DNA from: Pseudomonas sp. Q11
Lineage (GTDB): Bacteria > Pseudomonadota > Gammaproteobacteria > Pseudomonadales > Pseudomonadaceae
Assembly: GCF_024494355.1 (NCBI RefSeq)
Contig: NZ_JAKNQY010000035.1
Location: 1-53,401 of the forward strand
DNA length: 53,401 nucleotides
Direction of reading: 5' to 3'
Every line of letters begins with the position of its first letter. Within the stretch, counting starts at the first letter, position 1. Of this stretch, positions 1-8,444 are shown in pieces. The notes below the pieces were generated by a model. That model did no database searches, was not told the DNA's origin, and worked only from the letters and a program-made list of their open reading frames with translations. A program made the translations under genes and the position numbers.

Positions 1-250
1 CGGCACCTCCAACATCCATGCAAACTGATACACCGCTTTCGCGAGCAAGCCCGCTCCCACAGGGGATTGACGTTGAACGCAGGTTTTGAGGCCACACAAA
101 GAACAGTGTGGGAGCGAGCCTGCTCGCGATGACGCCGGCACCTCCAACATCCATGCAAACTGATACACCGCTTTCGCGAGCAAGCCCGCTCCCACAGGGG
201 ATTGGCGGTGAACGCAGGTTTTGAGGCCATACAAAAACACTGTGGGAGCT
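1..250. repeat. 135-bp tandem duplication carrying REP palindromes
   Basis: Bases 1-135 are repeated almost exactly from 136 onward (both copies open with CGGCACCTCCAACATCCATG), with a few substitutions near 71-75 and 206-210. Each copy carries a REP in one orientation (36-65 and 171-200, core GCGAGCAAGCCCGCTCCCAC). The first copy also carries an opposed REP (106-134, GTGGGAGCGAGCCTGCTCGCGA). In the second copy the opposed REP is cut off after TGTGGGAGC at 241-249. No gene is visible here. The block lies downstream of the RIO kinase gene. Confidence 0.9.
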
Positions 251-267
251 TTTTGGGCAGCCACAAA

Positions 268-289
268 AAACCCGGCCTGGGCCGGGTTT
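268..289 (-). terminator. Rho-independent terminator of the RIO kinase gene
   Basis: AAACCCGGCC / GGCCGGGTTT form a 10-bp stem with a two-base loop. On the minus strand it is followed by a run of T. It starts about 12 bases beyond the stop codon of the minus-strand kinase gene, so it most likely ends that transcript. Confidence 0.85.
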
Positions 290-301
290 CTGGTCAAGCG
301 A

Positions 302-1195
302 TCACTGCATCCAAGGCGGAGGCGGTTCTTCGGTTTTGCCGGGTGGAGCGTCGTCAGCGGCGCGTACGGCCTGGCGGCGTTCCTCGTCCAGGCGGGCAGC
401 CTCGATCTCGCGCATGATCCCGCCGACATCCGCCAGTTCTTCCGGCTCGTCGAACTCGCCGGTCAGCACGCTGGCAGGGTGCAAGATGCCGGCCTCATAC
501 AACGCCCACATTTCCTTCGCGTACCGGGTGCGCTTGAGCTCCGGGGCAAACCGGCCGAAGTAGGACGCCATGTTGCCCACGTCCCGCTCCAGCATGCTGA
601 AGGCGTGGTTGTTGCCCGCGGCATCCACCGCTTGCGGTAGATCGATGATCACCGGGCCCGTCGGCGTAAGCAGCACGTTGAACTCCGACAGGTCACCGTG
701 CACCAGCCCGGTACACAGCATCAGCACGATCTGGGAAATCAGGAAAGCGTGATACTCACGGGCCTGGTCCGGCTCCAGTACCACGTCGTTCAGACGCGGC
801 GCCGCGTCGCCATACTCGTCGGCCACCAACTCCATCAGCAGCACACCTTCGAGGAAGTCGTACGGCTTGGGCACTCGCACCCCCGCGCCGGCTAACCGGA
901 ACAACGCCGCCACTTCGGCGTTCTGCCAGGCGTCTTCGGTTTCCTTGCGCCCGAACTTGGAGCCCTTGGCCATGGCCCGGGCCTGGCGGCTGTTACGCAC
1001 CTTGCGGCCTTCCTGGTATTCGGCCGCCTGACGAAAACTTCGCTTATTCGCCTCCTTGTAGACTTTGGCGCAACGTAGCTCGTTGCCGCAGCGCACCACA
1101 TAAACAGCTGCTTCTTTACCACTCATGAGTGGGCGCAGCACCTCGTCGACCAGACCGTCCTCGATCAGGGGTTCAATGCGTTTTGGAGTCTTCAT
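302..1195 (-). CDS. RIO-family serine protein kinase
   Basis: Predicted cytoplasmic atypical protein kinase of the RIO1 family, 297 residues, a usual length for bacterial members. The nucleotide-binding segment GKEAAVY lies at residues 26-32 and the ATP-anchoring lysine is probably K44 (CAKVYKE). The catalytic loop HGDLSEFN is at 166-173, with the catalytic aspartate D168 and N173. The metal-binding aspartate is in IIDLPQ (D185), which replaces the DFG motif of ordinary kinases, as is normal for RIO proteins. The C-terminal 30 residues are charged and proline-rich. The gene stands alone and ends in a strong terminator. Substrates of bacterial RIO kinases are poorly known, so no specific role is assigned. 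Confidence 0.9.
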   Translation of the reverse strand: MKTPKRIEPLIEDGLVDEVLRPLMSGKEAAVYVVRCGNELRCAKVYKEANKRSFRQAAEYQEGRKVRNSRQARAMAKGSKFGRKETEDAWQNAEVAALFRLAGAGVRVPKPYDFLEGVLLMELVADEYGDAAPRLNDVVLEPDQAREYHAFLISQIVLMLCTGLVHGDLSEFNVLLTPTGPVIIDLPQAVDAAGNNHAFSMLERDVGNMASYFGRFAPELKRTRYAKEMWALYEAGILHPASVLTGEFDEPEELADVGGIMREIEAARLDEERRQAVRAADDAPPGKTEEPPPPWMQ

Positions 1196-1420
1196 CAGCT
1201 TTTATTGGGGGTCCTTTATTACCGAACACGCGAATGACTGTCGTTATACGGCAATCCTCACTCCACGGGGAGGGGTTACCGACTTATGAACCCTGGTGAT
1301 GCACACAATGTGCCGGATTAAATCGACCGAGCCGAATCATAGCCGAGACCGGGCATAGCGTTGGCAACTGAATGCGAAGGTATTTGCCACAAGAACTGAC
1401 AGCCATGTCCTTGACCCGAT

Positions 1421-2212
1421 TCAATGTTTAAACAGCTCCCCCGGTGTAAATCCAAACATCCCCTTGAACGCCGCGATAAAAGCGGACGTGGAGTCATAGC
1501 CACAGGACAACGCCGCGCCGGTCACGCTATCGCCTTTTTCCAACGCCCCCAGGGACGACAACAACCGCGAGCGCTGACGCCAGGCGCGAAAGCTCAGGCC
1601 GGTTTCGCGCTGAAACAGGCGCATCAGGGTTTTTTCCGATGTGCCCAAGCGCTCGGCCCAGGCTTGCAAGGTTACGTTCTGTTCGGGCTGTTCGATCAGT
1701 TCATTGCACAGCGCCAGCAGACGAGCATGTCGGGGCAACGGCAGGCAAAAACCCACTTCCGGCAGTGCTGCCAATTGATCCAGCAACACCTGCACCAGTC
1801 GTGCTTCCTGGGTATCGCCCAGTGAGTAGTCAGCCGGCATCTGACAAAAAGCCTTGATCAGCTCCCGAGCCAGTGGCGTGACCTCCAGCACCCGGCAACG
1901 CTCATCGGCCCACGGGCAAGCCTCGCGGTGGACATAAAGGCTGCGCATTTCCGCTCGGGTGGAAGTCACCACATGATGCTCCAGGTCGGCAGGAATCCAG
2001 ATGCCCCATTGAGGCGGGGCGAAAAAGCTGCCTTCGGCGGTATGTACGCCGAGTACCCCACTGATGGCGTAGGAAAACTGCACCCAATCATGACGATGGG
2101 CCTGCGTCCAGGAACCGGCGCTCAAACTTTCGACACGGGCATAAAGCGGCCTGGGCAACTCAGTAAGGTCGGGAATGCGTCTTTCAAGTTGCTGGTGTCC
2201 GTTAGTCGGCAT
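1421..2212 (-). CDS. AraC-family transcriptional regulator with cupin sensor domain
   Basis: 263-residue DNA-binding regulator. Residues 1-130 look like an AraC-type cupin: a histidine-containing segment (QAHRHDWVQF) followed by short beta-like stretches. Residues 165-263 form the double helix-turn-helix of AraC/XylS proteins (LQAWAERLGTSEKTLMRLF and the closing CGYDSTSAFIAAFKGMFGFTPGELF). The gene is divergent from the symporter at 2292 with about 80 bases between the two starts, the usual layout for a regulator controlling its neighbour. The resemblance is to the NimR-like subgroup, many of which control an adjacent transporter; that link is inferred. The effector is unknown. Confidence 0.9.
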   Translation of the reverse strand: MPTNGHQQLERRIPDLTELPRPLYARVESLSAGSWTQAHRHDWVQFSYAISGVLGVHTAEGSFFAPPQWGIWIPADLEHHVVTSTRAEMRSLYVHREACPWADERCRVLEVTPLARELIKAFCQMPADYSLGDTQEARLVQVLLDQLAALPEVGFCLPLPRHARLLALCNELIEQPEQNVTLQAWAERLGTSEKTLMRLFQRETGLSFRAWRQRSRLLSSLGALEKGDSVTGAALSCGYDSTSAFIAAFKGMFGFTPGELFKH

Positions 2213-2291
2213 TGATTGGCCCTATGTCGCAAGACGGCTACAAGTGTCGACGTTAGGCTAAGTCGACTTCTCTGACAACTTGCGGTGCGGT

Positions 2292-3320
2292 ATGCACATT
2301 TTCAGACACCTCAAACGCCTGGCCACCGACTGGTTTCTTTGCGGCATGTTGCTCGCCACATTGCTGGCGTATCTGTTTCCCAGGTTCGGCGCAGCCGGCG
2401 GCGCCATGCATGCCGAGTGGGTGGTCAATATCGGCATCTTTGTGGTGTTCTTCCTGCATGGGATAAACCTGTCCAGCGAGCAGATCCGCCACGGTCTGAA
2501 AAACATCCGGCTGCACTTGATGGTGCAGGGTTTTACCTTCGGCGTGTTCCCATTGATCTGGCTGGTCAGCGACTGGGCTCTGGGCCGCCATTTGCCGTCA
2601 CTGCTGATGCTGGGGTTCTTTTACCTGTGCGTCTTGCCCTCGACCATTTCCTCCTCGGTGGCCCTGACCGGCAGCGCCGGCGGTAACGTGCCGGCAGCGA
2701 TTCTCAACGCGAGCCTGTCCAGTGTGCTGGGGATTTTCCTGACACCGCTGCTGGTCAGTTTCGTCGTCGGCAGCGGCGCCGGGGGTATCGACCTGGGTGC
2801 GACCTTGCTCGACCTTTGCCTGATGTTGCTGCTGCCGCTGGTGCTCGGGCAGTTACTGCGACGCTGGCTGGCCGGTTTTTTCGGGCGGTATAAACGCTAC
2901 ACCAGCATTATCGACAAACTGGTGATCCTGTTGCTGGTCTACGCGGCGTTCTGCAATTCGATGGTGTCCGGCATCTGGCAACAACAAGGCAACACCGTGC
3001 TGCTCAGTGCACTGCTTGGCAGTGCCGTGTTGCTGGCAATCATTTTGTGGATGACCACCCGCACCGCCCGGGCCCTGCGGTTCAGCAACGCCGATGAGAT
3101 TGCGGCGGTATTTTGTGCCAGCAAGAAATCCCTGGCGGCCGGGGTACCGATGGCCGCGTTGATTTTCGGCAACAACCCCGGCCTGGGGCTGATCCTGTTG
3201 CCGATCATGATTTATCACCCACTGCAGTTGATCGTCTGTTCGATCCTGGCCGAACGCTACGCCAACCGTCAGCGCGAACTGATCAGCCAACAGCGCGAGG
3301 CGATTCTCAACGCTCGATAA
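2292..3320 (+). CDS. Bile acid:sodium symporter family transporter (YfeH/SBF-like)
   Basis: 342-residue inner-membrane protein with about ten hydrophobic segments, belonging to the SBF-like branch of the bile acid:sodium symporter family. The segment CVLPSTISSSVALTGSAGGN is the conserved unwound-helix region of these proteins, and the late ASKKSLAAGVPMA segment is also characteristic. I chose the ATG at 2292; a TTG at 2280 is in frame but less likely. The substrate cannot be read from sequence; members move organic anions with sodium. The divergent AraC gene probably regulates it. Its last 14 bases overlap the end of the convergent thiolase gene. Confidence 0.85.
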   Translation: MHIFRHLKRLATDWFLCGMLLATLLAYLFPRFGAAGGAMHAEWVVNIGIFVVFFLHGINLSSEQIRHGLKNIRLHLMVQGFTFGVFPLIWLVSDWALGRHLPSLLMLGFFYLCVLPSTISSSVALTGSAGGNVPAAILNASLSSVLGIFLTPLLVSFVVGSGAGGIDLGATLLDLCLMLLLPLVLGQLLRRWLAGFFGRYKRYTSIIDKLVILLLVYAAFCNSMVSGIWQQQGNTVLLSALLGSAVLLAIILWMTTRTARALRFSNADEIAAVFCASKKSLAAGVPMAALIFGNNPGLGLILLPIMIYHPLQLIVCSILAERYANRQRELISQQREAILNAR

Positions 3321-4584
3321 TTGCCGTCACACCCTGACCACCGGCCGCGCAGATGGAAATCAGACCACGGCCCCGCCCCGCCGCATCCAGCAACTTGGCG
3401 AGGTTGGCGACGATTCGTCCACCCGTGGCGGCAAATGGGTGTCCGGCGGCCAGGGAGCTGCCCTTCACGTTCAACCGGCTGCGGTCTATGCTGCCCAGCG
3501 GAGCGTCGAGGCCCAGGCGCGTCTTGCAATAATCCGGGTCTTCCCAGGCTTTGAGCGTGCATAACACCTGAGCGGCGAATGCTTCGTGGATCTCGTAGTA
3601 ATCAAAGTCCTGCAACGTCAGGCCGTTGCGCGCCAGCAACCGAGGCACCGCGTAGACCGGCGCCATCAGCAACCCTTCCGCCCCGTTGACGAAATCCACC
3701 GCTGCCGTTTCGCCGTCGCGCACGTAGGCCAGGATCGGCAGCCCCCTGGACTTGGCCCACTCTTCGCTGCCCAGCAACACCAGTGAGGCACCATCGGTCA
3801 ACGGCGTGGAATTGCCCGCCGTCATCGTGCCCTTGGCGCTTTTTTCGAAGGCCGGCTTGAGCGCGGTGAGTTTTTCCAGGGTCAGGTCCGGGCGCAGGTT
3901 GTTGTCCCGCGTCAGGCCGAGAAACGGCGTCATCAAGTCGGTCTGCCAGCCCTCGGCGTAGGACGCGGCCATTTTCTGATGACTCTCCAGGGCCAGTTGG
4001 TCCTGCTCCTCTCTGGGAATCTGCCAGGTCTGCGCCATCAATTCGCAATGCTGGCCCATGGACAGGCCGGTTCGTGGCTCGCCATTGCGAGGCAGTTCGG
4101 GAACGAGGTGCTGGGGACGCAGTTGCAGGAAGGTCTTGATTTTCTCAGCGGTGGTTTTGGCGCGATTGGCTTGCAGCAGGATCCTGCGCAGCCCTTCGTT
4201 GACGCCAATCGGCGCATCCGAGGTGGTGTCCACGCCGCCGGCAATGGCACTGTCGATCTGCCCGAGGGCAATCTTGTTGGCCGTCAACAGCACGGTTTCC
4301 AGCCCGGTGCCGCAAGCCTGTTGCAGGTCATAGGCCGGTGTGGTGGGCGACAGGCGCGAACCGAGCACGCATTCGCGGGTCAAGTTCAGATCCCGGGAAT
4401 GCTTGAGCACCGCACCGGCAGCCACCTCACCGATGTGCAAACCATGCAGGTTGTAGCGCTCGATCAGCCCCTCGAGCGCGGCGGTCAGCATCGCCTGGTT
4501 GCTGGCGGTGGCATAGGCCCCATTGGAGCGGGCGAAGGGGATGCGATTACCACCGATGATCGCGACGCGGCGTAGCTGTGTCAT
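3307..4584 (-). CDS. Acetyl-CoA C-acyltransferase (thiolase, FadA2/FadI-like)
   Basis: 425-residue thiolase that would cleave or condense 3-oxoacyl-CoA. The nucleophilic cysteine is C91 in LQQACGTGLE. The catalytic histidine sits in YEIHEAFAAQVL near residue 340, and the second cysteine in ICAAGGQG near the C-terminus. Length and motifs fit the FadI/AtoB-type degradative class. The gene is divergent from a FabG-like reductase and a MaoC hydratase, so thiolase, dehydrogenase/reductase and hydratase activities are encoded together, enough for most steps of a beta-oxidation-type cycle. The order matches mycobacterial fadA2/fabG4-htdX. The chain-length preference is unknown. Confidence 0.92.
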   Translation of the reverse strand: MTQLRRVAIIGGNRIPFARSNGAYATASNQAMLTAALEGLIERYNLHGLHIGEVAAGAVLKHSRDLNLTRECVLGSRLSPTTPAYDLQQACGTGLETVLLTANKIALGQIDSAIAGGVDTTSDAPIGVNEGLRRILLQANRAKTTAEKIKTFLQLRPQHLVPELPRNGEPRTGLSMGQHCELMAQTWQIPREEQDQLALESHQKMAASYAEGWQTDLMTPFLGLTRDNNLRPDLTLEKLTALKPAFEKSAKGTMTAGNSTPLTDGASLVLLGSEEWAKSRGLPILAYVRDGETAAVDFVNGAEGLLMAPVYAVPRLLARNGLTLQDFDYYEIHEAFAAQVLCTLKAWEDPDYCKTRLGLDAPLGSIDRSRLNVKGSSLAAGHPFAATGGRIVANLAKLLDAAGRGRGLISICAAGGQGVTAIIER

Positions 4585-4727
4585 GAAGAACTCCCTGTGT
4601 ATATCCGGATGCCAATGGGCCTGCGGGAACCCGGCTCCCGCACAAGCTTAGGCTTTATCTGGCCGATCGAACGACCGATTGCCAATCATGGTCCACACTT
4701 TGAACCTCATCAGCCGGAGTGTGTTCC

Positions 4728-6080
4728 ATGTCAGACCGTTATATCGACTTCGCCAATTCGCCCCTTGGCCTGCGCCTGGTCGGTGCGCTGGGCCTGCCAT
4801 CGCCGGTACGCCTGGAGCGCTGGCAGGCCGGGCGGCTGCGGCCGATCGAAGGCGCGTTGCTGCTGGGCGGCGGACCGTTGACCGAACAGATCGGCGCATT
4901 TGCCAAGCGCCTGACCGATGCGATCTTCATCTACGGGGGCGAACCGACACTGGCCACCGAGTGGATCCCCGGCCACGGTCCGAAAATCAAGGCCGTGGTG
5001 TACGACGCCAGTCATCTGGCACAGGCCGATCAGCTCAAGCAACTGCGCGAGTTTTTCCAACCCCTGATGAAGAACCTCGACCACAGCGCCCATGTCGTCA
5101 TCCTCGGCCGCGCTCCAGAAAGCCTTGGCGACCCGTTCGCCGCCAGCACGCAGCGGGCCCTGGAGGGCTTCAGCCGTTCGCTGGCCAAAGAGTTGCGCCA
5201 CGGCGGGACGCTGCAACTGCTGTATGTGGGTGACGGCGCAGAAGCCCAACTGGAAGGTGCGCTGCGGTTTTTCCTGTCGCCCAAGAGCGCCTATGTTTCG
5301 GGGCAAGTCATTCGCCTCGACGCCTGCCAGGCCCAGGTCCAGGACTGGACGCGTCCGCTCACGGGCCTCAAGGCGCTGGTCACCGGCGCGGCCCGCGGGA
5401 TCGGCGCCTCCATTGCCGAAACCCTGTCCCGTGATGGCGCCGATGTGATCCTGCTGGACGTCCCGCAAGCCAAGGCCGACCTCGAAGCCCTGGCTGCGCG
5501 CCTCAGCGGGCGTAGCGTGACGCTGGACATCTGCGCTGAAGACGCCGCTACGCAATTGACTGAACACCTGCCCGACGGCGTCGACATCGTGGTACATAAC
5601 GCCGGCATTACCCGGGACAAAACGCTCGCCAACATGACCCCGGAATTTTGGGACGCGGTGCTGGCGGTCAACCTCCACGCGCCGCAGGTGCTGACCAAGG
5701 CCCTGCTCGACAGTGGCGCCCTGCGGGACGACGGCCGAGTGATTCTGCTGGCATCCATCAGCGGTATCGCCGGCAATCGCGGCCAGACTAACTATGCGGC
5801 GAGCAAGGCCGGGTTGATCGGCCTGGCCCAGGCCTGGGCGCCGGTCCTGCAACCTCGGGGGATCAGCATCAATGCCGTGGCCCCGGGTTTCATCGAAACC
5901 CGTATGACCGCCGACATCCCTTTCGCCCTGCGCGAAGCCGGGCGGCGCATGAGTTCCCTGGGCCAGGGCGGCCTGCCACAGGATGTCGCCGAAGCCGTGG
6001 CCTGGCTCGCCCAGCCGGGTACGGGCGCCGTTACCGGCCAGACGCTGCGGGTGTGCGGGCAAAGCCTCCTGGGAGCATGA
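4728..6080 (+). CDS. High-molecular-weight 3-oxoacyl reductase (FabG4-like SDR)
   Basis: 450-residue short-chain dehydrogenase/reductase, about 200 residues longer than ordinary FabG. Residues 1-205 form an extra N-terminal domain resembling a degenerate Rossmann unit. The catalytic SDR domain follows: NAD(P)-binding TGAARGIG near residue 220, NAG in VVHNAGI, the active-site serine in LLASISG, and YAASK with Tyr356 and Lys360. Two-domain FabGs of this kind (FabG4) reduce 3-oxoacyl thioesters, often CoA-linked. The start ATG at 4728 has GGAG eight bases upstream. The stop codon overlaps or abuts the start of the MaoC gene, so the two are probably translationally coupled. The gene is divergent from the thiolase. 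Confidence 0.9.
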   Translation: MSDRYIDFANSPLGLRLVGALGLPSPVRLERWQAGRLRPIEGALLLGGGPLTEQIGAFAKRLTDAIFIYGGEPTLATEWIPGHGPKIKAVVYDASHLAQADQLKQLREFFQPLMKNLDHSAHVVILGRAPESLGDPFAASTQRALEGFSRSLAKELRHGGTLQLLYVGDGAEAQLEGALRFFLSPKSAYVSGQVIRLDACQAQVQDWTRPLTGLKALVTGAARGIGASIAETLSRDGADVILLDVPQAKADLEALAARLSGRSVTLDICAEDAATQLTEHLPDGVDIVVHNAGITRDKTLANMTPEFWDAVLAVNLHAPQVLTKALLDSGALRDDGRVILLASISGIAGNRGQTNYAASKAGLIGLAQAWAPVLQPRGISINAVAPGFIETRMTADIPFALREAGRRMSSLGQGGLPQDVAEAVAWLAQPGTGAVTGQTLRVCGQSLLGA

Positions 6081-6082
6081 CC

Positions 6083-6937
6083 ATGACGATTCAATGGCAT
6101 GAAGTAAACGCCGCGCCCGGTATGTCCGCGCTGTACATGAAAGCCGCGACACGGCGCAAGGTCAGCGGAAAAACCTTGCCCGAGGACGGATTGCGCCAAG
6201 TGATACAGGTCGATCCGCAACGCCTGGCGGCTTATCGCAAGGTCTGCGGTTTTGCCGAAAACGGGCTGCTGCCGCCGACCTATCCCCACGTGCTGGCGTT
6301 TGCCCTGCAGATGCAATTGCTCACCGGCCGGGATTTTCCGTTCCCGTTGCTGGGGTTGATCCACCTGAGCAATCGCATCCGTGTACTGCGGCCGATGGGC
6401 GGGGTCAGCCAAGTGCAGGCCCGCGTCAATGCCCAGAACCTGCAAGCCCACCCCAAGGGCGCGGTGTTCGACATCGTGACTCGCATCGACGATCAACTGG
6501 GGCCGTTGTGGGAGGCCGAGAGCCAGATGCTCTGCAAGGGCGTCCAGCTTGACGGCGCGCTGGTGGAGGAGCCGCTGCAGGAGATCCAGGCGTTGACTGA
6601 AGTGGCGCACTGGACCGCGCCGGCAGACATTGGCCGGCAATATGCCAAGGTGTCCGGCGATTACAACCCGATCCACCTGAGCGGCCTCAGCGCCCGACTA
6701 TTCGGCTTCCCTACCGCCATCGCCCACGGCCTGTGGAACAAGGCCAGGACTCTGGCGGCGCTGGACGAACACTTGCCCGATGCCAACATCGAGATCGAGG
6801 TGACCTTCAAGAAACCGGTGCGCCTGCCCAGCGAAGTGAAACTGCTGGCGAGTGCGGCGGGGTCCAGTGGGGATTTGCGATTGATCGGGTCCGGGGAGTT
6901 GGAGCATATGGTGGGGAGCTGGCGGCCGGTTGGCTAA
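6083..6937 (+). CDS. MaoC-like acyl dehydratase/hydratase (HtdX-like)
   Basis: 284-residue double-hot-dog protein. The hydratase-2 motif is plain in the C-terminal half: YAKVSGDYNPIHL followed by FPTAIAHGLW, supplying the catalytic Asp and His pair (D and H of GDYNPIH). The N-terminal half is a degenerate repeat, as in other double-hot-dog (R)-specific enoyl hydratases. It would hydrate trans-2-enoyl or dehydrate 3-hydroxyacyl thioesters. I chose the ATG at 6083 because GGGAG at 6071-6075 is well spaced for it; an ATG at 6077, overlapping the reductase stop, is the alternative. It is the second gene of a two-gene operon with the FabG-like reductase. Confidence 0.88.
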   Translation: MTIQWHEVNAAPGMSALYMKAATRRKVSGKTLPEDGLRQVIQVDPQRLAAYRKVCGFAENGLLPPTYPHVLAFALQMQLLTGRDFPFPLLGLIHLSNRIRVLRPMGGVSQVQARVNAQNLQAHPKGAVFDIVTRIDDQLGPLWEAESQMLCKGVQLDGALVEEPLQEIQALTEVAHWTAPADIGRQYAKVSGDYNPIHLSGLSARLFGFPTAIAHGLWNKARTLAALDEHLPDANIEIEVTFKKPVRLPSEVKLLASAAGSSGDLRLIGSGELEHMVGSWRPVG

Positions 6938-7223
6938 GACCTGAATCGATGTTGAATGTGCCGCCGTCATCGCGAGCCGGCTCCCACCGTGGATTTGTGG
7001 TGGATAGGGATCTGCGAACGACTCGGAAAACTGTGGGAGCAAGGCTTGCCCGCGATGACGGTGGCACAGCCGGCATTGGTGCAAGCTGACCCACCGCCAT
7101 CGCGAGCAGGCTCGCTCCCACAAGGGTTCCCGGGTGCTCATGGATCCCGCGTCCGGCACAAATCCCTGTGGGAGCGAGCCTGCTCGCGAAAGCGCTGGGT
7201 CAGTTCTTCGATACTGGATCCGC
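6938..7223. repeat. Cluster of four REP palindromes
   Basis: The gap holds four GTGGGAGC/GCTCCCAC-type REP units in alternating orientation at about 6966-6987, 7031-7060, 7097-7124 and 7167-7194. The last two face each other as a REP pair (REPIN-like). No gene is seen. The block separates the MaoC gene from the convergent lipoprotein gene. Confidence 0.85.
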
Positions 7224-7781
7224 CTACTGCGGCGGATAGTTCGCCAGGATCCGCGCAACCGTCTCACGTACCGCCGTGCTGCGATCAGTCGGGTTGGGCG
7301 AATGGCTGAGCAGTTGTTCATCGCTGCCACGCCACACCAGCTTGCCGTCCTTGCCATCGAGCAGATCAATCTGCACCGTGGCGACCTTGTAGCTGATGTT
7401 GCGGGTTTCGTTATACATCGGCCCGCCCCAATAGCCATTCCAGGGGCCGCCCCAACCGCCGCCATAGTTGGTCGTGACCTGTTGCTGGCGATCCTCGACG
7501 ATCAGGTAGGCCTGGACCATCACATCCCCTCGCCCGCCCGCCTGAGCCGGGCGCAGGCCGCGTTGATCGAGCTGATCGGCAACCGCCTGGCGGATCCGCT
7601 GTTCGGTCAGGTCGCTCTTGATACGCGGATCATCGGGGCGATATTGCAGCGCCGGCTCTTTCCAGCTCCAGCTGCGATAAGCCGAGAAATCCCGGCTGAT
7701 GTCAAAGTCGTGGTTGACCGACTTACCCGCGCAAGCGCTGAGCAGCAAGGCAAAAGCCAGTAGAGCGAGACGGCGAAACAT
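7224..7781 (-). CDS. DUF4136 lipoprotein
   Basis: 185-residue predicted lipoprotein. The start at 7781 gives a signal peptide MFRRLALLAFALLLSAC with a lipobox cysteine at residue 17 and is preceded by GGAG. The mature part has the DUF4136 pattern: an early F.AYRSWSW segment, then an I..AV..QL..RGL segment, a glycine/tryptophan-rich stretch (YGGGWGGPWNGYWGG), and a late segment on conversion to linear strands ending in the C-terminal ILANYPP. It is followed upstream by a paralogue at 7802-8419 in the same direction, 20 bases away, so the two are probably one operon. Function is unknown; family members are envelope proteins. Confidence 0.85.
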   Translation of the reverse strand: MFRRLALLAFALLLSACAGKSVNHDFDISRDFSAYRSWSWKEPALQYRPDDPRIKSDLTEQRIRQAVADQLDQRGLRPAQAGGRGDVMVQAYLIVEDRQQQVTTNYGGGWGGPWNGYWGGPMYNETRNISYKVATVQIDLLDGKDGKLVWRGSDEQLLSHSPNPTDRSTAVRETVARILANYPPQ

Positions 7782-7801
7782 GGTTTTTCTCCGTTGCGTG
7801 A

Positions 7802-8419
7802 TCAACTGGGTGGATAAGCCGACAGGGCTTTTTCCACCGCTTCGCGAATGGCGTCGGTGCGCGCGCTCTGACTGCCGCGCTGGCTGGTCTCGGCGCTGGC
7901 GCTCCACACCGGCTGCCCATTACGGGCATCGAACAAGTCTACTCGCACCACCACAACCTGCTCCCGATAAGTGCGTACCACCGGCACCGAGTGGTACATG
8001 CCATAGCCGGGACCGTAGCGGTCATAACGGTTGTAGCCGCCGTAGTAACCGGCGTCATAGTCGTCGCGAACCTGGCGCACGCGCGTTTCCAGGCGCAGGT
8101 CCGCGCTGACGAACAGGTCGGCCGGGCGGTTGTCATGCAAGGGGCGAAGGCCGCGTTGATCCAGAGCATTGCTCACCGCTTCAGCCACTTGGGCCGAGTC
8201 CGCCCAAGCGGTCCCCGGTGGCAGTCGCCCGTTGAGCCAGGCCCAACTGCGATAGCGCCCGTAGTCACGGGGTGGCGCAGGGTAAGCACTGCGGTCAAAC
8301 ACCGTGGCGGCCTCCGGTGGCGCCGGTGGCAGCGGATTAGACGTGGCGACATACGGGTTGCTGCCCTGGCAGGCAGCCAGTCCCAAGCACAACACCAACA
8401 ACCCTGAACGACCTTTCAT
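7802..8419 (-). CDS. DUF4136 lipoprotein, paralogue of its neighbour
   Basis: 205-residue predicted lipoprotein. Starting at 8419 gives MKGRSGLLVLCLGLAAC, a short lipoprotein signal peptide with cysteine at 17. The mature protein follows the same plan as the downstream gene: YGRYRSWAWL early, V..ALDQRGLRPL in the middle, a Tyr/Gly-rich stretch (YDAGYYGGYNRYDRYGPGYG), and a C-terminal REAVEKALSAYPP. The shared RYRSWAW and DQRGLRP segments and endings show a tandem duplication. A proline-rich linker follows the lipid anchor. Function is unknown, presumably in the outer envelope. Confidence 0.85.
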   Translation of the reverse strand: MKGRSGLLVLCLGLAACQGSNPYVATSNPLPPAPPEAATVFDRSAYPAPPRDYGRYRSWAWLNGRLPPGTAWADSAQVAEAVSNALDQRGLRPLHDNRPADLFVSADLRLETRVRQVRDDYDAGYYGGYNRYDRYGPGYGMYHSVPVVRTYREQVVVVRVDLFDARNGQPVWSASAETSQRGSQSARTDAIREAVEKALSAYPPS

Positions 8420-8444
8420 TTCGCGCTCCGATTGCTCTTTCAGA

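Noticed and set aside
1..250. CRISPR-like array because of regularly spaced repeats
   Set aside because: Only two long copies of a 135-base unit plus REP palindromes; no short repeats with unique spacers and no cas genes.
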